This document shows positions 6,843 through 15,924 of a stretch of 64,000 nucleotides of DNA, one piece after another (the first letter of the stretch is position 1; each line of letters opens with the position of its first letter). The DNA lies in assembly GCA_964637165.1 (NCBI GenBank), contig CAZWVI010000009.1, forward strand, positions 20,867 through 84,866. The letters are read 5' to 3'. Both the position numbers and the translations under genes were made by a program. This stretch comes from CAZWVI01 sp964637165. GTDB lineage: Bacteria; Planctomycetota; UBA1135. A model generated the notes under the pieces. It ran no database searches. It saw only the letters and a program-made list of their open reading frames with translations, and was not told the origin of the DNA.

Positions 6843-9739
6843 TATTCGGTTACCTCCCCGCCGTTCACCCACACTGAATCGACTTTCGTTGATTGTTTAA
6901 ATGGTGGACCACTATGAATAACTAGGTCGCCATCAAGGCCGGCTCGAAGTCGTCCAACGCGATGTTCAAGCCCGAGCATGTCGGCGGCTTGCCAAGTAAC
7001 ACTGGCCAATGCTTGTTCCGCTCCTAGACCATTACTGACCGCGCTGGTTAGCACTTGTGGCATGAAGCGTGCACCGCCAGATGCGCCAGTCTTAAAGCAA
7101 GTTGCAACGCCCATGCGATGCAAGTCACTCGCGATTGAGTAGTCGCGGCCATCGCTACGTGATAGGCCAAGATTCAAAACTACTCCAACACCTTGTTTTG
7201 CAAGTTGCCCACTTAGGGAGTCGGCATCAGTAGCATTGGCTATGTGGAATGGAAGTTTAAATTCACTAAATGCATTAATCGCGGTTTGAATTTCGTCAGC
7301 ACGGTCGACACGCACTACTGCAGTTGCACGCCCTTCAAAAAGTGCGCGTAGCCCTTCTTGCTTCCAATCTTTACTTGGTTCGGCCGGGCCGGCATCTTTC
7401 TTCTCACGCTTTTTACTACTCGTAACAACCTGGCCAGCTTCGCCGATTTCAACACGGAAGGCTTCAAACTCAACGGAGCCTAAGCCCATTAAGACCACCG
7501 AAATATTCATGTGGTCAGGAGAATCGAGTTCACCGTTAATTTCAACAGTGCCCATTTCGGTTGGCAATTCAATATGGATGTTCTTTCCATCCCATTCGCC
7601 CTCAATTTCTTCGGCCTGTTCTCCGGGGAAATCAGGCGATGAAATCAAAATAACAACTCGTGGCCCTTCATGGCTTACGCGCAAATTCACATTCACCGGT
7701 TCCGGCAACATTTCGTGCTCAATTGTGGCTTCCCACAATCCGTTAATCGGGTCGACCTTGCTTGCTTTCTTTTCTTCTTCCTCGACCTGCTCTTCCTCGT
7801 CCTCGGCCTGCTCTTCTTTTTCAGTAGCAGCACCCGTTGCCAATCTTTTACGCAATTCGGCTTCAGCGGTTTCACGTTGCTTAGTTAACTTGGCGGCGTT
7901 TTCAGTTTCCCATTTCGCGTAATCTTCGCGCCACTTAACCCATTGATCAGCATACTTTTTACCCTTCACCAATTTGCCGCGTAAGGCCGAACTGTTGGCA
8001 AGGTGATCGCCCCCACTCCAATTAAAGAACACGATGTCGTGATCCTCGATAAAAGCATCATCGACCGCCGCGGCAGTTTTTACTGCCTGCGTGCGAATTC
8101 CAGATGAACTTGTGCCGCTTGGCTTTAGCACCATGGTGGTAACACCGGCCTTAGCGACCCTACTCCAATTTGAATTCCAACGGGAACCAGCCGCCAGCAA
8201 ACCAAGCGTGACCGCAGGGTCGGGACGACTATTTCCCGAGACTCCCAAGTTGCCCGCTGCATCAATGAAGCCAGCGGTTATGTGGGCATCGGCCCCAGCG
8301 TCAACAATGCGCGCGCCAGCTGGGTGTGGCACTTGATGTCCAACCGCAACAATTTTCCCAGCTTGCATTAATACTTCGGCACCACCTTGCAAAGGGTTGC
8401 CTTCGCCTGTCCAAACAGTTCCAGCACGCACAACCGTGCCCCCGACCATGCCGCTTGCTTGATGGTCATCCCAAACTTGTTCGCCATCAATCCACACGCG
8501 ATTCACACGCGCGGCCGCATCAAGTGGAGTGGCTGACATTGCCACAAAGTCAGCGTCATAACCAGGAAGTAGCGAGCCCACTTGGGAGCCCACGCCTAGA
8601 CGATGTGCAGGATTACTGGTGATTGCCGCAAGTGCTTGTTGACTATCCATTCCCAAACCAACCCCAGCTCGCGCGGCTTCAAGAAGCCAAGTCCAACGCC
8701 CATGATTGCCCGGCACTAAGCTGAACAAGGACGGATGAATGGCATCAAAATTTGGTGCTTCCCAATCATCAGTCAGATTCGGCATGTTTAAAAACAATGG
8801 TAATTCCAAAACATATTGGACACCACAAGCTTGGGAAAGTTCTTGAAACCTAATTATGTCAGTTGTGGTTAAGTTAAGTTGCTCGCCACCTTGGAGCACT
8901 AACTGCTTACCCCACAAGGCGGCAATTTCCATGGCTCCAAAAATTTCACCGGCCGTATTGGCAACAACTCGCAACTGTGAATTATTGTCGGCCAAAAAGG
9001 CGCGCATTTCGGCTCCGTGCAGGACCGTGTGCGAATCAGGCGCAAACCCATCTTCACTCTGATAGACAGTTTGTTCTCGCAAAACCATAAGTGCACCAGC
9101 CGTTGAACTTGCTGCTTGCACATCTGTCGAGCGCAACGGATTTTCAGCGGTCGGTGGAACTGGCGGGCGGAAAAACGGATCGGTTGCGGAAATTTCTTCG
9201 GTCAGATTGACGCGCAAATCTGATTGCGCCGCGAGCACTCGATTGTTACCGGCAGTTTTTACTACTGCACCGCGACCACCAATCAGACGCGCGCGGGCTG
9301 GAGCCAAGTAAGTCGTAGTAATACCACGACGCACAATGCTGCTCCAATCTTGCCATGCATCGAAGTTATCGATTGCGTAGTGATGCGCGCCAAGAGCGTA
9401 ATCATTTTGACCACTATTGCCACTGAGGCCTGAATCGGCGGCAACTAAGCCAGGAATGATTACTTGTTCACCCAACTCAACTACTTGCACAAGTGGTGGC
9501 AGTTCGTCGGCACTTAAAGCAATCCCACTTACTTTGCCATTGGCAACTAATAACCAAGCATCTTCGGCGGGCAGCATTCCCGGCTTAGTAAAGATTAAAG
9601 CTGCGTGGTAAGCAGTTGTTGCGCTAGCCGAGGTGGCCGGTAAACGTGAACTTGCTTCAAGCGCACGCTTCGGCTCCCCCACTAATAACGCACTTAAGGC
9701 GCCAAGCAGAATGACACAGGTAATTAATAATCGCTTCAC
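6842..9739 (-). CDS. Double-domain amidohydrolase-fold fusion with coiled-coil and beta-barrel-like inserts (array member 5)
   Basis: 965 residues: signal peptide (about 1-25), then two complete amidohydrolase-like units (about 35-425 and 430-965). Each has its own N-terminal strand set and C-terminal hallmark (GSLLPGYDADFVAM and GRLRAGLDGDLVI). Neither keeps HxH: the sites read PGLVAADSG and AGFIDAAGNLG. Unit 2 carries a long charged helix (about 590-665, ending in a run of E and K), then about 95 residues of alternating beta pattern starting GLWEATIEHE. That pattern resembles small lipocalin-like or beta-barrel domains. Two-domain amidohydrolases of about 1000 residues next to single-domain ones also occur in Bacteroidota, to my knowledge without an assigned role. 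It overlaps both neighbours (4 bases upstream, 1 base downstream). Confidence 0.88.
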   Translation of the reverse strand: MKRLLITCVILLGALSALLVGEPKRALEASSRLPATSASATTAYHAALIFTKPGMLPAEDAWLLVANGKVSGIALSADELPPLVQVVELGEQVIIPGLVAADSGLSGNSGQNDYALGAHHYAIDNFDAWQDWSSIVRRGITTTYLAPARARLIGGRGAVVKTAGNNRVLAAQSDLRVNLTEEISATDPFFRPPVPPTAENPLRSTDVQAASSTAGALMVLREQTVYQSEDGFAPDSHTVLHGAEMRAFLADNNSQLRVVANTAGEIFGAMEIAALWGKQLVLQGGEQLNLTTTDIIRFQELSQACGVQYVLELPLFLNMPNLTDDWEAPNFDAIHPSLFSLVPGNHGRWTWLLEAARAGVGLGMDSQQALAAITSNPAHRLGVGSQVGSLLPGYDADFVAMSATPLDAAARVNRVWIDGEQVWDDHQASGMVGGTVVRAGTVWTGEGNPLQGGAEVLMQAGKIVAVGHQVPHPAGARIVDAGADAHITAGFIDAAGNLGVSGNSRPDPAVTLGLLAAGSRWNSNWSRVAKAGVTTMVLKPSGTSSSGIRTQAVKTAAAVDDAFIEDHDIVFFNWSGGDHLANSSALRGKLVKGKKYADQWVKWREDYAKWETENAAKLTKQRETAEAELRKRLATGAATEKEEQAEDEEEQVEEEEKKASKVDPINGLWEATIEHEMLPEPVNVNLRVSHEGPRVVILISSPDFPGEQAEEIEGEWDGKNIHIELPTEMGTVEINGELDSPDHMNISVVLMGLGSVEFEAFRVEIGEAGQVVTSSKKREKKDAGPAEPSKDWKQEGLRALFEGRATAVVRVDRADEIQTAINAFSEFKLPFHIANATDADSLSGQLAKQGVGVVLNLGLSRSDGRDYSIASDLHRMGVATCFKTGASGGARFMPQVLTSAVSNGLGAEQALASVTWQAADMLGLEHRVGRLRAGLDGDLVIHSGPPFKQSTKVDSVWVNGGEVTE

Positions 9740-11079
9740 TTGAGGCCGCCCTCCTCAAGGCGTTGCAACCGTTCATCAGTAGTGCGGTCGTAAACCCGCG
9801 CACCGCGCACCCAGACTCCCAAAACTTTGCTTGTTTGCGCAAGGGGTGCGCCATCAAACAAAACAAAACTACCATCAAAGCCTGGCGCAATTTTTCCAAG
9901 ACTATCTTCTAATCCCCAAGCACTGGCGACGGTGGTAGTAACTGCGGCAATCGCGGCGTTGCGCGGCATGCCTTCGCGAATGCAAGTTGCCGCTTGGTAG
10001 GAAAGGCGGTCTGGACCGAGCCGCGATTTATTTGACCCTACAGCGACCGCAACTCCGGCCTCCCAGAATTTAAGTGGAGCGAACACTTGGTCCTCCTCCA
10101 GTGTGACAGGATCAATGTCAACATCCCATAAGCCACCACTCATGACAACCGGTCGCTCCATCTCCTTAAGCATGTCGGCGCCGCGCCAAGCTTTAGCAGT
10201 CACCACGAATACTGCTTGATCCAACAAACTCCAGTCTGTTAACCAAGTACGCGCTTGGGCAATCGCCGTGGCGTCGGCGGTGTACATCCACAAACGAAAT
10301 TCGCCGTTTAGTAAGCGCACCATATCGCGGTCGGTGTCGGAGACATCTTCTTCACTGATTAATTCTTTACCTGGGAAGTCATCGCCAAATTGCACAAAGC
10401 CGGGGCGGTTATCAACGCCGTCACCATCGTCGTTAGGGTCTTTAACTTCATCACCAGCATCGCGAAGTTCAGCGCGCCGTTCGCTGTCGTCAATTAATGA
10501 CTGGCCAGTGTTGGCCAACTTAACTTCGAGTTTGGCAATTGATTCGCGTAATTCGGCGAGTTGAGAAGAACGACTCCAACGCGATTTAGGACTAATCGCA
10601 ATCTTCATGCCCATTTGAGAAGATAAGGTCATTTCTTCGACGGTCATTCCTGAGGGAGCAACAATTCGCCCAAGACCACCAATCACGCAGTTGTTTCCGG
10701 GGATGACCCCGATTGCAACAGTGCCACCGCGTAATTCATCTTCGTAAAAGTAAGCAACTGGATCGATGGAATCCTTGACGTTTAGAAATGGTGCGACTGC
10801 GACGTTTTCATTGGCGCGGTCAGTACCACTACTAGTGTGGGCTTCATAAAAGCCAGGGAATAAAGTCCCATCAGGAAATTCGCGCAGCAACACATCGAAA
10901 GGCAATTCAATGTCGTTTCCAACTTGAGTGATTTTGCCGTCAGTGACCAAAACGGTGGCATCTTCAAGCACCGCACCGTTGTTAGTAATTACTTTGCCTA
11001 CTTTAAGGGCGATGGAGTCCTGAGCCGACAATGCGCCGCACAGTAAGAGAGAAACAGTAAGAGTAGTTAGGGTTCGCAT
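9736..11079 (-). CDS. Secreted amidohydrolase-fold protein, only first HxH histidine kept (array member 4)
   Basis: About 447 residues from the ATG at 11079, which gives the clean signal peptide MRTLTTLTVSLLLCGALSA. A GTG at 11094 forming a GTGA overlap with the upstream stop is the alternative. The fold is shown by the paired N-terminal strands, PGFYEAH at the metal site and the C-terminal GKIAPGFDGSFVLFDG. The motif reads HTS, so one of the two histidines remains; the strand-8 Asp is replaced (VGSNKS). A segment around 200-245 is rich in Asp (DAGDEVKDPNDDGDGVD) and resembles a calcium-binding loop, an insert not seen in its neighbours. It is probably catalytically impaired. Confidence 0.85.
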   Translation of the reverse strand: MRTLTTLTVSLLLCGALSAQDSIALKVGKVITNNGAVLEDATVLVTDGKITQVGNDIELPFDVLLREFPDGTLFPGFYEAHTSSGTDRANENVAVAPFLNVKDSIDPVAYFYEDELRGGTVAIGVIPGNNCVIGGLGRIVAPSGMTVEEMTLSSQMGMKIAISPKSRWSRSSQLAELRESIAKLEVKLANTGQSLIDDSERRAELRDAGDEVKDPNDDGDGVDNRPGFVQFGDDFPGKELISEEDVSDTDRDMVRLLNGEFRLWMYTADATAIAQARTWLTDWSLLDQAVFVVTAKAWRGADMLKEMERPVVMSGGLWDVDIDPVTLEEDQVFAPLKFWEAGVAVAVGSNKSRLGPDRLSYQAATCIREGMPRNAAIAAVTTTVASAWGLEDSLGKIAPGFDGSFVLFDGAPLAQTSKVLGVWVRGARVYDRTTDERLQRLEEGGLK

Positions 11080-11090
11080 GTTTAGTGCTA

Positions 11091-12518
11091 TCACTTGGTG
11101 CTTGATGGACGATTATCGATGGCGATGACTCCATCGACCATGACCAGGATTGGTTTTGAATCGGCATCGAGTGGGTTCGCTGACCAGAACACGATGTCGG
11201 CAGATTTACCCGCTTCGATTGAACCGAGGCGATCGCCGACCCCGCAGATGCGGGCGGCAGTTGAAGTGCACGCGGCCAATGCTTGTGCGGGATCCATCCC
11301 CCACTTCACGGCCAGACGTGCTTGATGAATCAAACTTGATTCAGTTGCGGCAAAGTCGTGGACTTCGGCACCGCCAAGAGCAAGTTGAACTCCGGCCGCA
11401 CTTAATAAAGTTGCGTTGGCTGGAGTTGTACGCCCTTCGGAACCGCTGCGGCCGTATTGCATTCCGCTAGCAGCTTTGGCAGCGTTTTCACCCGCGGCCA
11501 ACAACAACAAATCTTTTGCAGCATCACTTAGTGGGTGCAAACCGATGCCTTGCATGTCTTCATCATGATGTTCATGCTCACAACAAACGGCGGGAGGAAA
11601 TGCAGCTAAGCGAAGTTCCTCAAGACTTGGACCGCCCGCGATCGAACGCTGACGAATATCCCAAGCCGGGCCCAGTGCAACTGCCACCCCGGCCTCGACT
11701 AATAAGTCAGCAGCGATATGACCTTCTGTTGCTTCTTCAACAATCAAATGCGGAATGTTGAACTCTTCTTTAAAGCGCAATGCCGTTTGCACATCGTGGG
11801 CGCGGCGCGCTTGAACACGTACCGGAATTTTCCCATCTAGTGCTGCTACTAAAACATCAAGTTCCGCATCACCCTGTCCGCCAGCTTCTCGATAGGCAAT
11901 CGCCCGATGAAATTCGCGCCGCAAAACCCATGTTACACCCATACGGGTAGTTGGGCGACGAGTAGTTATGTCATCTGGCTGACCACGTGGTGAGTGATTA
12001 CGAACACTTGGGTCGCGTCCAAGTGAAACTTTTAATGCTTCACTATTTTCAATGAAAAGCGCTGAACTGTTGGCCGCAGCAAAAAGATTCGCCGGCTGAC
12101 CACCCCAAGTTTTTACCACGGAACCAAGCCCACTAATTACGTTGAAGGAATCAGGGCTAACAAATGCCGAAGTTACTCCTTGACTTAGTGCGTGACCAAA
12201 AGCAGTTGAATCCATGTCTACGCAATCACTCATGCGGGTGGTGGGAGTGCTTTCGCTACGTTGATCGGTGGCTGAATTATTCACACCCATGTGTGAGAAT
12301 GCGTCAATCAAACCAGGTGTCGCAACCGCACCCTGAATGTGCATGGCATCATCAGGCGCATTACCAACTGCAACTGAAATAATGCGACCATCTTCAACTG
12401 TAATCAATGCGTTGTGCAACACACTACCTTTACCGTCGAATAGTAAGTCAGCGGAAATCGTTAACTGTTCGCTTTGTGCGAACGCCATGGAAGCCAAGAT
12501 GGCAGGGGCTAGAATCAT
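11091..12518 (-). CDS. Secreted amidohydrolase-fold protein with His/Cys-rich loop (array member 3)
   Basis: 475 residues from the ATG at 12518 (signal peptide MILAPAILASMAFA), 2 bases after the upstream stop. The frame continues 10 codons further upstream but would overlap the neighbour. The metal site reads PGLIDAFSHMG: only the second histidine remains. The C-terminal hallmark GSIEAGKSADIVFW is present. Unusual is CCEHEHHDED near residue 314, which has two Cys and three His in ten residues and could be a separate metal-binding loop. The 4-base overlap with the next gene supports co-translation. Function unknown; a metal-binding accessory subunit is an inference. Confidence 0.85.
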   Translation of the reverse strand: MILAPAILASMAFAQSEQLTISADLLFDGKGSVLHNALITVEDGRIISVAVGNAPDDAMHIQGAVATPGLIDAFSHMGVNNSATDQRSESTPTTRMSDCVDMDSTAFGHALSQGVTSAFVSPDSFNVISGLGSVVKTWGGQPANLFAAANSSALFIENSEALKVSLGRDPSVRNHSPRGQPDDITTRRPTTRMGVTWVLRREFHRAIAYREAGGQGDAELDVLVAALDGKIPVRVQARRAHDVQTALRFKEEFNIPHLIVEEATEGHIAADLLVEAGVAVALGPAWDIRQRSIAGGPSLEELRLAAFPPAVCCEHEHHDEDMQGIGLHPLSDAAKDLLLLAAGENAAKAASGMQYGRSGSEGRTTPANATLLSAAGVQLALGGAEVHDFAATESSLIHQARLAVKWGMDPAQALAACTSTAARICGVGDRLGSIEAGKSADIVFWSANPLDADSKPILVMVDGVIAIDNRPSSTK

Positions 12519-12520
12519 TT

Positions 12521-13690
12521 TTAAAGCTCCGAAGGAGTTGCGGACCAAACTGTTTTTCCGTCAATTAAGACTGCTTGCAATTTCGCGCTTGGATTTAGCG
12601 GATGTTCGCTCCACAAAGTTAAATCTGCACGCGAACCAGGTTTAAGAGCGCCAACCTTGCCACTTAAGCCAGCCAACTTGGCGGAGTTAGTGGTTATGGC
12701 ACGCATGGCGGCGGCGCTATCGCCAGTCACTCGCGCGAAGTGAATTGCACTTGTGCGCAAATCATTGGCGCTTTGCCATGAGTCGTTACTGGCCGTTCCA
12801 AATGCGATGGCGACTCCTGCTTTATGTAAACGACTCCATGTTGCCAAATCTAAAGGGTCAATGTTGCCCTCATTGACAGTTGAAATGCCAGCAGGTATTT
12901 CGTGCTTGGCCAAATAGCCGCCGTAACTGGCAACGCGACCAGCGCACAGCAAACTCAATTCGAAATCATTTTCGGCGGCCAATGTTTGCAATGCTTTAAC
13001 AGCTTGAGCGGAATCAACCCAAGCGCAAACTCCGTGCGATGAGATTGCTTTCAAAGATGGGAGTTCGTGGCGCAAAGTATTCAAAACTCCTGGCAAGGCC
13101 GACGCGCCACCTTCGCGAGAAGAAAACGGTCCGCTATAAGCTCCAACGGTTTGTTGAGCTTGAGCGCGCAAGGGTATTAGTGAAGCAGATTCAACAACTG
13201 TGCTCCATCCGCCCAGTAAGTGGATCGGATCGCCGTTATCCCAGCCGGGAATATGTGCTGTAAGTGGTTCAGCAACTAAGTGCACCGTTGTTACGCCGGC
13301 ACTTAAGCGTTCACTCCAAACATCGTTTTTAGGTTGCAGCCCATCCTTCACCAAAAGCTCTGGGGTTAGCGCGCGCGAGCGTTCATGCCCTAGTTCGGCG
13401 CCGTTTGTTGAGAATGCATCAACAAAGCCTGGTGCTAAGACTCCATCCAACTCGATGGCCAAAGCTTTTGGCGGAACTGGAATACTTTTCCCTGCGGCCA
13501 GAACCTTGCCGCCACGAATTAAAACCGATGCGCCTTCTTGAAATTCACCTTTAGCGTTAATAATCGCACGCGGGCGCAAGACAATTAATTCGCCAGACGA
13601 TTCTTCAAGTAGTGTGGCAATCGGGTCGCCACCAGTCGAAAGTGGAGTGGCATGCAATGCCAAAGTAAGTGTGCTTAGTGTGAACAACAT
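12521..13690 (-). CDS. Secreted amidohydrolase-fold protein, HxH lost (array member 2)
   Basis: 389 residues, the shortest of the degenerate members and free of inserts. The signal sequence is MLFTLSTLTLALHATPLS. The N-terminal strands (RPRAIINAKGEFQEGASVLI), the site PGFVDAFSTNG (HxH replaced by FST), and the C-terminal GALKPGSRADLTLW and VLIDGKTVW show the family. The strand-8 Asp is not evident (AFGTASND). The start codon shares one base with the upstream stop (TAATG). Likely non-catalytic. Confidence 0.85.
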   Translation of the reverse strand: MLFTLSTLTLALHATPLSTGGDPIATLLEESSGELIVLRPRAIINAKGEFQEGASVLIRGGKVLAAGKSIPVPPKALAIELDGVLAPGFVDAFSTNGAELGHERSRALTPELLVKDGLQPKNDVWSERLSAGVTTVHLVAEPLTAHIPGWDNGDPIHLLGGWSTVVESASLIPLRAQAQQTVGAYSGPFSSREGGASALPGVLNTLRHELPSLKAISSHGVCAWVDSAQAVKALQTLAAENDFELSLLCAGRVASYGGYLAKHEIPAGISTVNEGNIDPLDLATWSRLHKAGVAIAFGTASNDSWQSANDLRTSAIHFARVTGDSAAAMRAITTNSAKLAGLSGKVGALKPGSRADLTLWSEHPLNPSAKLQAVLIDGKTVWSATPSEL

Positions 13691-15087
13691 TAGTTTGAGA
13701 ATCCGCTGTGTGCGTGGTAAACACGAATCGCCTCATTACCCTGAAAGACTCCAGGTCCGGAAAACAGAATTAATTCTGCCGCGGCGCCAGCTTTGATGGC
13801 CCCGTATTGACCTTCCAAGCCAATTAGTTTGGCCGGTATAGAACTTAGAGAGGCCCAGACTTCATCAGCCTCCGCGCCATTGGCGACAAGTTGCCCGCCG
13901 GTTATTAGCAAAGAGGCGGCGGTGCCTTCGTTGGCCCCGGAACTTAATGCAATTTCGACTTCGGCCGCGCGCAAAGTTTGATAACGATTAAAGAGACTGC
14001 GCTCGGGGTGAGTTCCGGCATGATCAGATTGAGCCGCCAAAATTACCGGTACTTTCGTAGCGGCAATTTCCTCGGCAATCAAATCAGCTTGCCCGCCGCC
14101 AACAATGACCATATCGAGCTCATACTCCTGCTTAAGCTGGAGGGCGGCCCGAATGTCGTAGGCACTATCGGCATAAATGCGAACTTGGCGCTCGCCGTAA
14201 AGGGCCTCCATTTGCCAAGTTTGGGCCCTACTTAATTGGGGTGCAATTGGCCGCTTTGGACGTGCTGGAGCCTTCAGTTCCTCTTCATCTTCACCCTTCT
14301 CCTCGGCCGAAGCGTCATCGCCCTCCTTGGCCTTCTTCTCCTTATATTCGGCCAACTTTTTGCGGTACTCCTCAAGGTCTTTCTCATACTTCTCCATCTT
14401 CTCGGCGAATTCATCTAACTGAACTCGCCACACCTCAGAGCTAGAGAAAAGCCGAGCAACTTGTTTTGTCGCAGGAAACTGATCCACCCCTCCCATCCGC
14501 ACTCCACCCATCGCCAAATCCAGAGCCTCAAAGCCCAAAGCTAAGGGAAGATCATTAACCGAAAATCCAACCGCAGCACCCAATCCTCGGTTCATTTCGT
14601 TTCCTCCCGAGGGGATATAGGAAGCCGCAATACCAGCGGCGGAAGCCACTTGGACTCTGACCGCTTCCATTGGGTCACTTTGCGGGATATCAAGCGGCAA
14701 ACTATCAACTACCTTTATGCCGGAATCGCGCGAAGATTGGGCCAACAGGTCCATCGGCAGCAATCCAGACCAAGCATCTACCATTCCTGCAACCACGGTG
14801 CCCTCGACCTGAATCTTTTTCAGACCGCGGGCCATCATTGGCGCGCGCCGACTAAGCGACAAAATTTTGCCGTCTTTAATCGCGATAAAGGCTGGTGATA
14901 TCAGGCCTTCGGCGCTTAACGCGGCATCGGCTTCAAGAAGAACGCCACCTTGTGCGGTTACTTCACCAATCGGAAGCGACAGCGCAGTGGTAGCCAGGAG
15001 AACTTTTTGGAGGGAGGTGGACAGCACGAGGACGGCCGCGGCAGGCGGCTTATGTTGTGTACGTAGGAACTGTAAAGGAATAGCCAC
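13690..15087 (-). CDS. Secreted amidohydrolase-fold protein with E/K coiled-coil insert, HxH lost (array member 1, operon start)
   Basis: 465 residues as a frame from the GTG at 15087. The first gene of the leftward operon, divergent from lpxA with 17 bases between start codons. A GTG at 15027 would give a more compact signal peptide (LSTSLQKVLLATTALSLP) and would leave room for a promoter (TTTACA, 16 bases, CATAAG on the minus strand, about 15074-15047), so the true start is unsure. The metal site reads AGMVDAWSGLL, so HxH is absent. The hallmark GAIKAGAAAELILFSG is kept. Residues about 220-275 form a strongly charged helix (EKYEKDLEEYRKKLAEYKEK) like those in members 5 and 8. Confidence 0.82.
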   Translation of the reverse strand: MAIPLQFLRTQHKPPAAAVLVLSTSLQKVLLATTALSLPIGEVTAQGGVLLEADAALSAEGLISPAFIAIKDGKILSLSRRAPMMARGLKKIQVEGTVVAGMVDAWSGLLPMDLLAQSSRDSGIKVVDSLPLDIPQSDPMEAVRVQVASAAGIAASYIPSGGNEMNRGLGAAVGFSVNDLPLALGFEALDLAMGGVRMGGVDQFPATKQVARLFSSSEVWRVQLDEFAEKMEKYEKDLEEYRKKLAEYKEKKAKEGDDASAEEKGEDEEELKAPARPKRPIAPQLSRAQTWQMEALYGERQVRIYADSAYDIRAALQLKQEYELDMVIVGGGQADLIAEEIAATKVPVILAAQSDHAGTHPERSLFNRYQTLRAAEVEIALSSGANEGTAASLLITGGQLVANGAEADEVWASLSSIPAKLIGLEGQYGAIKAGAAAELILFSGPGVFQGNEAIRVYHAHSGFSN

Positions 15088-15092
15088 TTGTT

Positions 15093-15098
15093 TACACT
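15093..15098 (+). promoter_or_regulatory. -10 box TACACT of lpxA, leaderless spacing
   Basis: TACACT ends exactly 6 bases before the lpxA ATG, and no Shine-Dalgarno-like sequence lies between. Transcription would begin at or within a base of the start codon. The same arrangement precedes several other first genes here. Confidence 0.55.
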
Positions 15099-15104
15099 TC
15101 TTTT

Positions 15105-15908
15105 ATGGAAACTTCAGCCCTTCCCCCAGTCATTCACCCGACCGCCGTGGTTTACCCCGGAGCGGATTTATCTGAGGGCGTGGAAATTGGACCGTGGACG
15201 GTAATTGAGGCTGGCGCCGAGATTGGGGAAAACTGCATAATCGGTCCTCATGTACATATTCTTGGACGCACCACAATCGATGCCAACACTAGCATCGCGA
15301 GTGGTTGCGTGATTGGCGGTGAACCCCAAGACCGCGACTTCGGCGGTGAGCGTTCAGAAGTTCGCATAGGCGCCAACTGCCGACTGCATGAACACGTTAC
15401 CATTCACCGCGCAACCGGTGAAGCTAATGCCACGATTTTAGAGGACGAGGTAATGATGATGGCCGGTGCCCACGTTGGACATAATTCAATCATCGGCAAA
15501 GGTGCCACCTTAGTTAATAATTCAGCTGTTGCGGGCCATGCCGAAGTTGGCGCGGGTGCCATTCTGGTGGCAAATTCAGCGGTGCATCAATTTGGAAAAG
15601 TTGGTCGCATGACCATGGTTGGCGGTGCCAGCATGGTCACCAAAGATGCGCCACCCTTTTCGATCGTGGCCGGTTCATATCCGGTGCGTTGGCGAACTCC
15701 CAACACAATTGGTTTACGCCGCGCTGGTTTTAGTGCTGGTGAGCGCGACGCAATTCGCAAAACTTTATTTGCACTTTTTGCAAAAGACAATTCCCCAAAT
15801 AAAATCGCCGAAGAAAACTTACATAGTGAATTTTCCAGTGTCCGCGAACTATGTGAATTTGTTTTAAACTCAAAGCGCGGAATATGCGCAGGACCCGACC
15901 GCAAATAA
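15105..15908 (+). CDS. lpxA: UDP-N-acetylglucosamine acyltransferase, first step of lipid A synthesis
   Basis: 267 residues. It transfers a 3-hydroxyacyl chain from acyl carrier protein to UDP-GlcNAc in the cytoplasm. The sequence is a left-handed beta-helix of hexapeptide repeats (about 10-190, e.g. VVYPGADLSEGVEIGP), with AHVGHN at 122-127 holding the catalytic His. VHQFGKVGRMTMVGGASMVTK follows, as in LpxA rather than LpxD, and a helical C-terminal domain closes the protein (about 195-267). No other lpx gene is in the window. It starts with a likely leaderless promoter and is followed 16 bases later by acs, which is not functionally related. Confidence 0.95.
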   Translation: METSALPPVIHPTAVVYPGADLSEGVEIGPWTVIEAGAEIGENCIIGPHVHILGRTTIDANTSIASGCVIGGEPQDRDFGGERSEVRIGANCRLHEHVTIHRATGEANATILEDEVMMMAGAHVGHNSIIGKGATLVNNSAVAGHAEVGAGAILVANSAVHQFGKVGRMTMVGGASMVTKDAPPFSIVAGSYPVRWRTPNTIGLRRAGFSAGERDAIRKTLFALFAKDNSPNKIAEENLHSEFSSVRELCEFVLNSKRGICAGPDRK

Positions 15909-15924
15909 CGTTAATAGCAAGAAC

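Noticed and set aside
7509..7922. Plus-strand frame of 137 residues
   Set aside because: Antisense of the charged insert of the 965-residue fusion; Ser-rich composition and no start signals.
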